Shown here: one piece after another, positions 17,145 to 24,878 of the stretch
Numbering within the stretch: the stretch's first letter is position 1
Layout: each line of letters begins with the position of its first letter
Assembly: GCF_001427905.1 (NCBI RefSeq)
Contig: NZ_LMEF01000030.1
Location: 124,001 to 188,000, forward strand
Length of the DNA stretch: 64,000 nucleotides
Direction: 5' to 3'
From: Flavobacterium sp. Root420
GTDB lineage: Bacteria > Bacteroidota > Bacteroidia > Flavobacteriales > Flavobacteriaceae
Program-made: the position numbers and the translations under genes
Notes under the pieces: model-generated
The model's database searches: none
What the model was told of the DNA's origin: nothing
The model's input: the letters and a program-made list of their open reading frames with translations, nothing else

Positions 17145-17217
17145 GATTTTTAGATTTTGAATTTCTTTTAAAAGGAAATAAATTAGCAATGCCTTCAAGA
17201 TTTAATTTTGACTGCAT
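17134..17217 (-). CDS. Possible 27-aa upstream ORF overlapping the rhodanese-thioredoxin start
   Basis: ATG at 17217, stop at 17134-17136. It begins MQSKLNLEGIANLFPFKRN and runs 11 bp into the next gene, the geometry of a coupled leader ORF. Its sequence is not cysteine-rich and no relative was seen in the window. It may be chance. Confidence 0.22.
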   Translation of the reverse strand: MQSKLNLEGIANLFPFKRNSKSKNHEK

Positions 17218-17256
17218 TGCTTCATTTAAATTTTTATAAAAGGCGGTTATATTTTT

Positions 17257-18315
17257 TTAAGATTGAGCCTGTTCGTAAACCGGACTCGGAGTACTATTTT
17301 CTGGTTTTAGTTTTAAAGGAACCGACAATACACCATCGGCCAAAGCGCTTCCTTCTTTTTTAGATTTGAATATGGGCCATAAAAATTGCGCGTACCATTC
17401 TTCTTGTTTGTAGGATTTCATTCCATAGGATTTAGGGAATTTTCTGGTAATTAAACCAGTTCCGAATATGATATCCCAAATGAAAAACATGTTCCCGAAA
17501 TTGCCTTTAAAATGACCAACACCGTCTCCGCTTGTATCGGCGTGATGTGCGTGATGCGTTGCCGGAGTCGAAATCAATCGTTCTAAAACCCAGGCAATAG
17601 GGTGAAGTACTTTGTATTTATAAAAAGGTTTATCCCAGGCAACACTGGAGTGCGCTCCCAAAACAATGATGCTTTTGATAACCAAAACAAATAAGGCCGG
17701 TAATCCTAGACCTAAATACGTTAAAGTGGCAGTCAAATAAATTTGAGAAAAGAAAACGGTGTAGATTAAGTTTTGCCTGTTTAACATCGCGACTCCCATA
17801 TATGGAGCGGAATGGTGTGTTCTGTGAAAACGCCATAAAAACGGAACCTGATGGTGCAAACGATGGTACCAATATTGCGTTAAATCATCGGCTACGGCAA
17901 TTAAGAAAAAGCCTCCCCAAAACGGAACCCATGAAAGTGAGTTTTCCAGATTCGGAATTAAATTTGGTAAAATCGTTAAGCTGAAAAAAGCAATTATTGG
18001 AGGTAAAATCAATTTTGGAGCAAGAAAGCTTATAATATCAATTTTGCGTTCTTCGCCTGTCCATTCGTCATCGTACAAACCTGCTGTAAATTCGATAATG
18101 CCAAGGATAAGCATAAAAACTATAAACCCCCAGGTTCTGATGTTTTCGAATGCGGGTTTTGCAAATTCTAAAAAAGAAGGCAAGGTAATATGCGATTCGT
18201 TTACAATGCCATTGCTTAATTTAAAATAAAGGAAAATTGCCAATACTGGCAAACTGTATAGTATAAGACTGATGCTTAAATCTCTAGTTAGTTTTTCTTT
18301 TTGAACTATCGCCAT
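17257..18315 (-). CDS. Fatty acid hydroxylase / sterol desaturase superfamily protein, copy 2
   Basis: 352 aa integral membrane di-iron oxygenase. Histidine boxes: HRLHH at 151-155, HRTHH at 164-168 and a C-terminal cluster HHAHHADTSGDG near 255-265, with four or more hydrophobic segments. The family hydroxylates or desaturates lipid chains or sterols using O2. It is a close paralogue of the next gene upstream; the central catalytic half is almost identical, while the first 130 residues and the tail differ more. Being inside the sulfur locus, it could act on a sulfur-containing lipid such as a sulfonolipid. That is inference; the substrate is unknown. Confidence 0.88.
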   Translation of the reverse strand: MAIVQKEKLTRDLSISLILYSLPVLAIFLYFKLSNGIVNESHITLPSFLEFAKPAFENIRTWGFIVFMLILGIIEFTAGLYDDEWTGEERKIDIISFLAPKLILPPIIAFFSLTILPNLIPNLENSLSWVPFWGGFFLIAVADDLTQYWYHRLHHQVPFLWRFHRTHHSAPYMGVAMLNRQNLIYTVFFSQIYLTATLTYLGLGLPALFVLVIKSIIVLGAHSSVAWDKPFYKYKVLHPIAWVLERLISTPATHHAHHADTSGDGVGHFKGNFGNMFFIWDIIFGTGLITRKFPKSYGMKSYKQEEWYAQFLWPIFKSKKEGSALADGVLSVPLKLKPENSTPSPVYEQAQS

Positions 18316-18386
18316 GATTTTTTATTTTAAAAACAGCGCTATCAAATGGAACATTTAATAACGCTGTATAGTTTTTTATTTGCTTT

Positions 18387-19445
18387 TTACGACTGAACTG
18401 GCTCGTAAACGTTTTGATTTGTTGCTACCGTATTTTCTTTTTGAGAAGTTGGCAAAGCAAGAACTCCATCTGCTAAAGGGCTCCCTTCAATTTTAGATTT
18501 GAATATTGGCCATAAAAATTGTGCATACCACTCTTCACTTTTATAGGTTTTTGTTCCGTAGGATTGAGGGAATTTACGAGTAATTAAACCCGTTCCGAAG
18601 ATCACATCCCAAATGAAAAACATGTTTCCGAAGTTGCCTTTAAAGTGCCCAACACCGTCTCCGCTTGTATCTGCATGATGTGCATGATGCGTCGCCGGAG
18701 TCGAAATCAAACGTTCTAAAACCCATGCAATCGGGTGTAATGCTTTGTATTTGTAAAAAGGTTTATCCCATGCAATGCTTGAATGCGCGCCCAAAGTGAT
18801 GATACTTTTAATTACCAAAACAAATAAAGCCGGAATTCCCAATCCTAAATAAGTTAGCGTAGCAGTTAAATAAATTTGAGAGAAAAACACGGTGTAAAGA
18901 AAGTTTTGTCTTGAAGCCATTGCCATTCCCATATAAGGAGCGGAGTGATGGGTTCTATGAAAGCGCCATAAAAACGGAACCTGATGATGAAGTCTGTGAT
19001 ACCAATATTGCGTTAAATCATCAGCAATTGCAATTAAGAAGAAACCGCCCCAAAATGGAACCCATGATAATGTATTCGCTAAATTTGGCAGTAAATAAGG
19101 TAAAGCAGTTAAGCTGAAAAATGTAATTACAGGAGGTAAAAGTAATTTTGGTGCTAAAAAACAGATAATGTCAACTTTGCGTTCACGACCTGTCCAGTGC
19201 TCATCATACAAACCAGCTGCAAATTCTACAATTCCCAAAACAATCGAGAAGACAATTAATCCCCAGCTTCTGATGTTTTTAAATGCGGGCTGCAAAAATT
19301 CTAAATAAGTTGGCAATGTAAGATGTGACTCTGATACATGACCATTATTTAGTTTAAAATAAAGGAATATTGCCAATACCGGCAAACTATAAATAAAAAG
19401 ACTAATCCCTAAGTCTCTTTTTAATTTTGTTTGATCTAGTGCCAT
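18387..19445 (-). CDS. Fatty acid hydroxylase / sterol desaturase superfamily protein, copy 1
   Basis: 352 aa, the same length as its neighbour. The same histidine boxes are present (HRLHH, HRTHH, HHAHHADTSGDG) with the same WERLISTPAT-like lead-in (VLERLISTPAT). Both carry the FHRTHHSAPYMG motif and the FGTGLITRKFP C-terminus. A 71-bp gap separates the two genes, which fits a recent tandem duplication. A 39-aa membrane protein gene ends only 6 bp before this start, so the three probably share a transcript from the palindrome-bearing region at 19659-19682. Confidence 0.88.
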   Translation of the reverse strand: MALDQTKLKRDLGISLFIYSLPVLAIFLYFKLNNGHVSESHLTLPTYLEFLQPAFKNIRSWGLIVFSIVLGIVEFAAGLYDEHWTGRERKVDIICFLAPKLLLPPVITFFSLTALPYLLPNLANTLSWVPFWGGFFLIAIADDLTQYWYHRLHHQVPFLWRFHRTHHSAPYMGMAMASRQNFLYTVFFSQIYLTATLTYLGLGIPALFVLVIKSIITLGAHSSIAWDKPFYKYKALHPIAWVLERLISTPATHHAHHADTSGDGVGHFKGNFGNMFFIWDVIFGTGLITRKFPQSYGTKTYKSEEWYAQFLWPIFKSKIEGSPLADGVLALPTSQKENTVATNQNVYEPVQS

Positions 19446-19451
19446 AATTTT

Positions 19452-19571
19452 TTATTTTAAAAATTGATTAATTAACGCTAAACCTCCCGCCAAAATGACA
19501 AGTGGTACCAAAAAAACAATCGCCCCGACGACAATTTTTTTTCCTATTACTTCGTAATCTGCTTTTCTCAT
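19452..19571 (-). CDS. Small single-span membrane protein, 39 aa
   Basis: ATG at 19571, stop at 19452-19454. It begins MRKADYEVIGKKIVVGAIVF, continues with a hydrophobic segment rich in Val, Leu, Ile and Gly, and ends LINQFLK. One transmembrane helix with a short basic N-terminus. It ends 6 bp before the first hydroxylase gene, so it is probably co-translated and may be a small subunit or stabiliser of that enzyme. It is too short for usual gene callers and has no recognised family. Confidence 0.6.
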   Translation of the reverse strand: MRKADYEVIGKKIVVGAIVFLVPLVILAGGLALINQFLK

Positions 19572-19658
19572 GATTTCCTTTTTTATTACTTAAACTTCTT
19601 TTATCCCTGCTGCTCAGAAAAATCCATACTTAATTGTCTTGTAAAATTAAAAATTAAA

Positions 19659-19682
19659 CTATTAATTCTATATAATTAGTAG
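19659..19682. promoter_or_regulatory. 24-bp sulfur-region palindrome before the hydroxylase operon
   Basis: Near-perfect 24-bp palindrome, half-sites CTATTAATTCTA and TATAATTAGTAG, about 90 bp upstream of the 39-aa protein gene. It shares its core with the promoter regions at 14544 and 28505 and with 21757-21780. It is probably the operator of a common dimeric regulator not encoded in this window. Confidence 0.6.
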
Positions 19683-19770
19683 AATTTAATTTAATTATTT
19701 TGTAAGATTTTGTTAGATAAGTCGACCAAATTTTATTTTTGCTTTCTTTTTATTTTTTGCAAATTGAATT

Positions 19771-19803
19771 TTATCCTGCAAGTTTTTGAATCTTGCAGGA
19801 TAA
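19771..19803 (-). terminator. Hairpin after the sulfatase gene
   Basis: TTATCCTGCAAG and CTTGCAGGATAA form a perfect 12-bp stem with a 9-nt loop, just 8 bp after the stop of the sulfatase at 19811. The following minus-strand sequence is AT-rich but not a pure T-run, so termination may be partial or the hairpin may protect the 3' end. Confidence 0.6.
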
Positions 19804-19810
19804 GATATTA

Positions 19811-21736
19811 TTAGTTAGAACTTCCGGCACTTCCCGGTTTAGTAGCTTGTTTAATTAAATCCTGAAGCGTTTTACCTTTATCTGCTCCAGAATTGTGTAT
19901 TCTTCTGTTGTACACATCCTGCCAGTCGATTAACGGATAAAGGTTATTTTCTTTAGCTTGTTCATCAAATAGTTTTTTCAATTTGGCTAATTTTTCAGGA
20001 TATTTTTGTGCCAAATTATTACGCTCGTTGAAATCCTCATTTAGGTTGTACAATTCCCAAACATCTGCATCAAAATTGCTTTCTGCTGGTTTATCATTTT
20101 TGCCTAAAGATTTTTTTACGGCAAATGAATCTGGTAAATGCGCTGCTCCGGCTTTCCATCCATCTTTGTAAATTGCTCTGTTTCCAAAAATGTAGTAGTA
20201 CTGAATTTTGTGTAACGATTCTGCTTTAGCATTATCAATCGAAGCATAGAAAGAAGAACCCTGAATAATATCCTGTTTCACATTTTTGATATACTCCGGC
20301 GCTTTGATCCCGACAATATCCAAAGTTGTTGGAAGTAAATCGGTTACATGGCTGTATTGATTTCTGATACCGCCTTTTTCTTTAATTCCGTTTGGATAAA
20401 AAACAATCAACGGATTATGAGTTCCACCTTCAGATTGCGCATCTTGTTTCCAGTTTTTGAAAGGAACATTGGTTGCCTGTGCCCATCCTAAAGGATAATT
20501 GGTGTTTAGACCTTTTGCAGTCCCAATTTCATCTATATTAGCCAAGTTTTTTTTCAGATTTTCATCGTCAGATGTTCCCTGAGAAAATAGGCTTTGGTTG
20601 ATTGTTCCTTCTGTAGTACCTTCTTTACTGGCGCCATTATCTCCAATTGCCAGAAAAATTACGGTATTGTCAAGTTGATTTGTCTCTTTTAAGTAATTTA
20701 CAACTCTACCAACTTCATAATCAGTATACGTCAGAAATCCAGCGTAAACTTCCATGAAACGTGCATACACTTTCTTTTGTTCCGGAGTCAGTTTTTTCCA
20801 ATCAGCAATTAATGGATTGCGTTCTGGTAAAACAGCACTCGCCGGAATTACACCCAATTTCTTTTGATTCGCAATAACTTCTTCGCGGTAAGCATCCCAT
20901 CCTTTGTCAAACTTTCCTTTGTATGGATCACTCCATTTTGTAGCAACCTGATGTGGTGCATGAGCAGCTCCGGGTGCATAGTATAAAAAGAACGGTTTTC
21001 CGGGCGCCGCTTTTTGCTGTGTTTTAATATAACTGATGGCTTTGTCTGTAATCAATTCATTTAAATGACGTCCGTCTGGTGTAACGTAAACCTGATCTTC
21101 AACCAAATCAGGATTGTATTGATCAGTCTGAGATCCTAAAAATCCGTAGAAATGATCAAAACCTTTTCCGGTTGGCCATCTGTCAAATGGTCCTGCGTCA
21201 GAAGCTTCTTCGTCTGGCGTAACGCCATATTTACCAACGGCAAAAGTGTTATAACCATTTTCACGTAAAATCTCTGCAATAGTTCCTTTATCAGACGGAA
21301 TTCTTCCATCCCACCCAGGAAAACCTGCCGATAAAATGGTGTGTGAAAAGCCGCTTACATGAACTCTTCCTGAATTCCTTCCTGTTAAAAGTGCCGCACG
21401 GGTAGGAGCACAAATAGCTGTAGTGTGAAAGTTAGTATAACGTAAACCATTATTGGCTAGCTGATCAAAAGTTGGTGTCTGAATTAAACCTCCAAAAGCA
21501 GTTGAAGCTCCAAATCCTACATCATCTAATAAAATCCAAACAACATTTGGTGCCCCTTTCGGCGCTTTTACCGGCTCTGGCCAATATTCTTTAGAATCGG
21601 CTAAAGTTTTTCCGATTACACCTTTAAATTCTTCTGGTTTATCTTGGGCAAAACCAAATTGTGCAAGAAGTATTGCAGTAATAAAAAGTCCCTTTTTTGA
21701 GCTTTTAATTTTTGAGTTAATTTTTAATTTTTTCAT
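19811..21736 (-). CDS. Secreted S1-family arylsulfatase (long form)
   Basis: 641 aa. Signal peptide ends at GFAQ after a basic start. Sulfatase signature CAPTRAALLTGRNSG with formylglycine cysteine C109; metal-binding LDDVGFGAS near 70-78; GKYGVTP and AIGDNGASKEG supply further site residues. It is longer than its two neighbours and belongs to the branch resembling Pseudomonas-type arylsulfatases (FDHFYGFLGSQTDQYNPDLV region). A sulfur palindrome sits in the 53-bp gap in front, so it may also be transcribed on its own. Confidence 0.94.
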   Translation of the reverse strand: MKKLKINSKIKSSKKGLFITAILLAQFGFAQDKPEEFKGVIGKTLADSKEYWPEPVKAPKGAPNVVWILLDDVGFGASTAFGGLIQTPTFDQLANNGLRYTNFHTTAICAPTRAALLTGRNSGRVHVSGFSHTILSAGFPGWDGRIPSDKGTIAEILRENGYNTFAVGKYGVTPDEEASDAGPFDRWPTGKGFDHFYGFLGSQTDQYNPDLVEDQVYVTPDGRHLNELITDKAISYIKTQQKAAPGKPFFLYYAPGAAHAPHQVATKWSDPYKGKFDKGWDAYREEVIANQKKLGVIPASAVLPERNPLIADWKKLTPEQKKVYARFMEVYAGFLTYTDYEVGRVVNYLKETNQLDNTVIFLAIGDNGASKEGTTEGTINQSLFSQGTSDDENLKKNLANIDEIGTAKGLNTNYPLGWAQATNVPFKNWKQDAQSEGGTHNPLIVFYPNGIKEKGGIRNQYSHVTDLLPTTLDIVGIKAPEYIKNVKQDIIQGSSFYASIDNAKAESLHKIQYYYIFGNRAIYKDGWKAGAAHLPDSFAVKKSLGKNDKPAESNFDADVWELYNLNEDFNERNNLAQKYPEKLAKLKKLFDEQAKENNLYPLIDWQDVYNRRIHNSGADKGKTLQDLIKQATKPGSAGSSN

Positions 21737-21756
21737 TATTTCCTTTTTTAAAATAT

Positions 21757-21780
21757 TGATTAATTCTATAGATTTAGTAT
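21757..21780. promoter_or_regulatory. 24-bp sulfur-region palindrome between two sulfatase genes
   Basis: Half-sites TGATTAATTCTA and TAGATTTAGTAT. It matches the palindrome at 19659 at about 20 of 24 positions and lies 21 bp before the start of the 641-aa sulfatase. The core TTCTATAGA is intact. No clear -7 box is visible beside it. Confidence 0.5.
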
Positions 21781-21789
21781 AATTTTAAA

Positions 21790-23361
21790 CTAATTTTTTA
21801 TTTTATTCCAATCTTCGACGCCTACTTTTACTGACCATTGTTGATGTAATTCAATCAGAGTTTGGAGCAGTTTTGGTTCTGATTTTGCCAGGTTTTTGGT
21901 TTCTGTTCTGTCTGTAGCAAGATTATACAATTCCCAGGGCTGATTGTTTTCAGCTACCGCTTTCCATTGATCCTTTCTTACCGCTTTGCTGCCTTCATGT
22001 TCCCAAAACAAGGCTTCATGTGCATCAGACTGTTTTCCTTCGAATTCCTTTTTTAAACTAATACCTTCTAAGGGCGTTAGCTTTTTTCTTTTAAAAGAAT
22101 CGGGATATTGAAAACCGGCAAACTCCAGACAAGTTGGGAAAATATCAATCACGTGGCTTACCCTGTTGCTTACTGTGCCTGCCTTAATATCCTTTGGATA
22201 ATAAGCAATAAAGGGTGTAGCAATACCGCCTTCGTGGGTGTTCTTTTTGAATAATTGAAAGGGTGTGTTGCTCACATTTCCCCACGAACTTTCATAACTA
22301 TCAATCGACGCAACAGAACCTGGCGTTCCATTCTTTTGTGTAACATAATTCCAATTTTTCACATCATCGGCACTTCCACCATTATCCGAAAGAAAAAGAA
22401 TAAGAGTATTGTTTTCTTCTCCCAAAGATTTGACTTTCTGAAGAATTTCTCCAATTCCAGCATCCATTCGGTCGATCATGGCGGCATAAATTGCCATCCG
22501 GGTATCCCATTTGTCTTTTTCTTCGGTACTTAGTTTTTCCCAATCCGGCACTTTTTCAAAACGATTTGATAAGTCCCAGTTTTTATCAATGATCCCTTGT
22601 TCTTTTAATTTTTTAAAACGGTTTGCCCTCAATTTATCCCAGCCTTCGAGGTATTTGCCTTTGTATTTTGCAATATCTTCCGGTAATGCCTGAATGGGCC
22701 AATGCGGAGCGTTGTAAGCCACATATAGAAAAAAAGGTTGTTGCTGATTTCGTTGTTTTTCTAAAGAATTAAGGGCAAAATTGGTAATTTCCTGAGTCAG
22801 ATAAGTAGAAGTATCCTTGCGGATAATTTCTTTATCTCCTTTCAAAAAAGTAACCTTTCTGCCGTCGTTATACAAAGGTTCCGAGTTGAAATAACTACTC
22901 CCATTATTTTGTAAAGTAAAAGAATCATCAAACCCCCGATTAGCCGCCCAGGCTGATGGTACTAAACCAACGTGCCATTTTCCGGAAACAATAGTGTGGT
23001 ATCCTGCCTGTTTGAGTGCCTGCCCGATCGTGATGCAATGCTCATTCAAATAACCCTGATAGGCAGGAAAACCTTTGTCTTGCACCATGTCTCCAACACC
23101 TGCCTGATGCGAATACAAACCCGTGAGCAATGAAGCCCGGGAAGGACAGCAACGCCCCGCATTGTAAAACTGCTTTAGAATAAGCCCGTTTTTAGCGAGC
23201 TTATCCAGATTTGGAGTTTTAATTTCTGAGCCAAAAGCACCAATATCTGAGAAACCTAAATCATCCGCCAAAATGACGATGATGTTAGGTTGCTTTTTCT
23301 GTGCAACTAGCTGAAATTGTACCACAACCACCAGGGCAAGAATGGAAAGTTTTTTGATCAT
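21790..23361 (-). CDS. Secreted S1-family sulfatase
   Basis: 523 aa from the ATG at 23361; the open frame extends to 23427 but into the SusD gene, and 23361 yields a clean signal peptide (MIKKLSILALVVVVQFQLVAQ). Signature CCPSRASLLTG with formylglycine cysteine C71; LADDLGFSD near 31-39; GKWHVG and FLSDNGGSADD. It resembles the 552-aa sulfatase at 12548 in layout (same FYGI/QYQHKAG-like regions, KFDEGWD-like KYLEGWDKLRANR). It lies 28 bp after SusD in one operon, so the SusC/SusD pair probably imports the same sulfated compound. Confidence 0.94.
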   Translation of the reverse strand: MIKKLSILALVVVVQFQLVAQKKQPNIIVILADDLGFSDIGAFGSEIKTPNLDKLAKNGLILKQFYNAGRCCPSRASLLTGLYSHQAGVGDMVQDKGFPAYQGYLNEHCITIGQALKQAGYHTIVSGKWHVGLVPSAWAANRGFDDSFTLQNNGSSYFNSEPLYNDGRKVTFLKGDKEIIRKDTSTYLTQEITNFALNSLEKQRNQQQPFFLYVAYNAPHWPIQALPEDIAKYKGKYLEGWDKLRANRFKKLKEQGIIDKNWDLSNRFEKVPDWEKLSTEEKDKWDTRMAIYAAMIDRMDAGIGEILQKVKSLGEENNTLILFLSDNGGSADDVKNWNYVTQKNGTPGSVASIDSYESSWGNVSNTPFQLFKKNTHEGGIATPFIAYYPKDIKAGTVSNRVSHVIDIFPTCLEFAGFQYPDSFKRKKLTPLEGISLKKEFEGKQSDAHEALFWEHEGSKAVRKDQWKAVAENNQPWELYNLATDRTETKNLAKSEPKLLQTLIELHQQWSVKVGVEDWNKIKN

Positions 23362-23389
23362 TTTATTTACTCTTATGTAAGTCTTTTTA

Positions 23390-24862
23390 TTAATAGCCGG
23401 GATTTTGAGGTAATCCAACAGGATCAATATTGCGTTCGCTTTGCGGAATAGGATATAAATTATTTCTTTCGGATACCGAGTTTTTAGCCGTTACTTTTTT
23501 TACCTCAGTAACTAAAGTTCCCCAACGCACTAGATCAAACCATCTTTGGCCTTCCTGAACAAATTCTTTTTTACGTTCTTCCTGAATGGCAGCTCTAAAA
23601 GTGGCTTGTGTCAATCCTGATAAATCTACAGTGGCATCTGGTGTCGTAATTGGTTTTCCAAACGCTCTTCTTCTTACCTGATTAATCAATTCATAAGCTT
23701 CCGGTGTTGGTGCTCCCTGTTCGTTTATCGCTTCCGCTAAAGACAATAAAATGTCGGCATAACGAATTACAGGAAAATTGATTGCCACATTAGCAGGGGT
23801 AGCGAGATTGCTAACATCCAAATATTTTTTGAAGATTGGCTTCGGAAAAGTATAAAGCGTCGTTGTGCCTGGAATCAGTAATTGTTTGGCATAACTCACA
23901 TCTCTTCTTGTATCTCCGGCAGCATAAATGTCATAGAACAAAGCTACATCCGAAATGATATCAGCAGGTTCTGTTGCTGTAAATCCGGTAAAGGCAGTGG
24001 CCTGAAAAGTACTTCCGCTTGATCCGTTTCCGGCTTGGTTGGGTTCAAACTGAACAGAGAATATATGCTCTTTTCCATTCTTTTTTGCTTTCGCGAAAAT
24101 ATCTCCAAAACTTTCAAAAAGGGCATAACCATATCCGCCGTTGATTACTTCTCTGGATTTTGCGATCGCATTTGGCCAGTCTTTTCTGGTCAGATATACT
24201 TTGGCTAAAATCGCTTTTGCAGCTCCGGAGGTAGCGCGTCCGGCATCAGTTGCAGGATAAGTTGATGGTAAACCTTCGGCATCTTTTAAATCAGAAATAA
24301 TTTGAGTATAAACTTCATCAACAGTCGCTCTTCTTGATTTTAAGCTTTCTAACTGAATAGAAGTGGGCTCGTGTAAAACAATTGGAACTCCTCCCCAAAG
24401 GCGAACTGCCTGAAAATACAATAAACCTCTGATGAATTTTGCTTCCAGAATCAATCTGTTTTTAACAGCATCTGTACCGGCAACTTTAGGAATATTATCA
24501 ATAGAAACATTGGCTCTGTTGATTCCCGCGTAAATTTGGCGCCAGGCAACTTGTACACGATCTGAAGTCGCGTCATGAGTTAAACTACTTAAAGCTCTTA
24601 CCTGTGGATTGGTTGCCGAAACTCCAGCCGATGCATAATCACTAGCCATATCAGTAAGGAAATATAGATTTCTACCAAATAAACTTTGTTCTCCCGGATC
24701 AAGACTTAAAGAAGCATAAACGGCAGTTACACTTGCAATAGCATCATCCTGTGTTTTAAAGTAATTATCTTCGGTTACGAAAGAGGTTGGTGTTACCTCC
24801 AGATCTGCGCACGAAACAAATAGTCCGGCAGTTAGTATGAATGTTATAATAATCTTTTTCAT
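23390..24862 (-). CDS. SusD/RagB family lipoprotein of the sulfatase operon
   Basis: 490 aa. Lipoprotein signal MKKIIITFILTAGLFVSCAD, with the lipid-bearing cysteine at 18. SusD-type helices (EAKFIRGLLYFQAVRLWGGVPIV, AAKAILAKVYLTRKDWPNAIAKSREVI) and the typical C-terminus RYADILLSLAEAINEQG, RAAIQEERKKEFVQEGQRWFDLVRWG, NLYPIPQSERNIDP. Surface ligand-binding partner of the SusC encoded 16 bp upstream. Since two sulfatases follow, the ligand is probably a sulfated organic compound, although no glycoside hydrolase is present to indicate a polysaccharide. Confidence 0.94.
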   Translation of the reverse strand: MKKIIITFILTAGLFVSCADLEVTPTSFVTEDNYFKTQDDAIASVTAVYASLSLDPGEQSLFGRNLYFLTDMASDYASAGVSATNPQVRALSSLTHDATSDRVQVAWRQIYAGINRANVSIDNIPKVAGTDAVKNRLILEAKFIRGLLYFQAVRLWGGVPIVLHEPTSIQLESLKSRRATVDEVYTQIISDLKDAEGLPSTYPATDAGRATSGAAKAILAKVYLTRKDWPNAIAKSREVINGGYGYALFESFGDIFAKAKKNGKEHIFSVQFEPNQAGNGSSGSTFQATAFTGFTATEPADIISDVALFYDIYAAGDTRRDVSYAKQLLIPGTTTLYTFPKPIFKKYLDVSNLATPANVAINFPVIRYADILLSLAEAINEQGAPTPEAYELINQVRRRAFGKPITTPDATVDLSGLTQATFRAAIQEERKKEFVQEGQRWFDLVRWGTLVTEVKKVTAKNSVSERNNLYPIPQSERNIDPVGLPQNPGY

Positions 24863-24878
24863 TTTATTTTTTTTTTAC

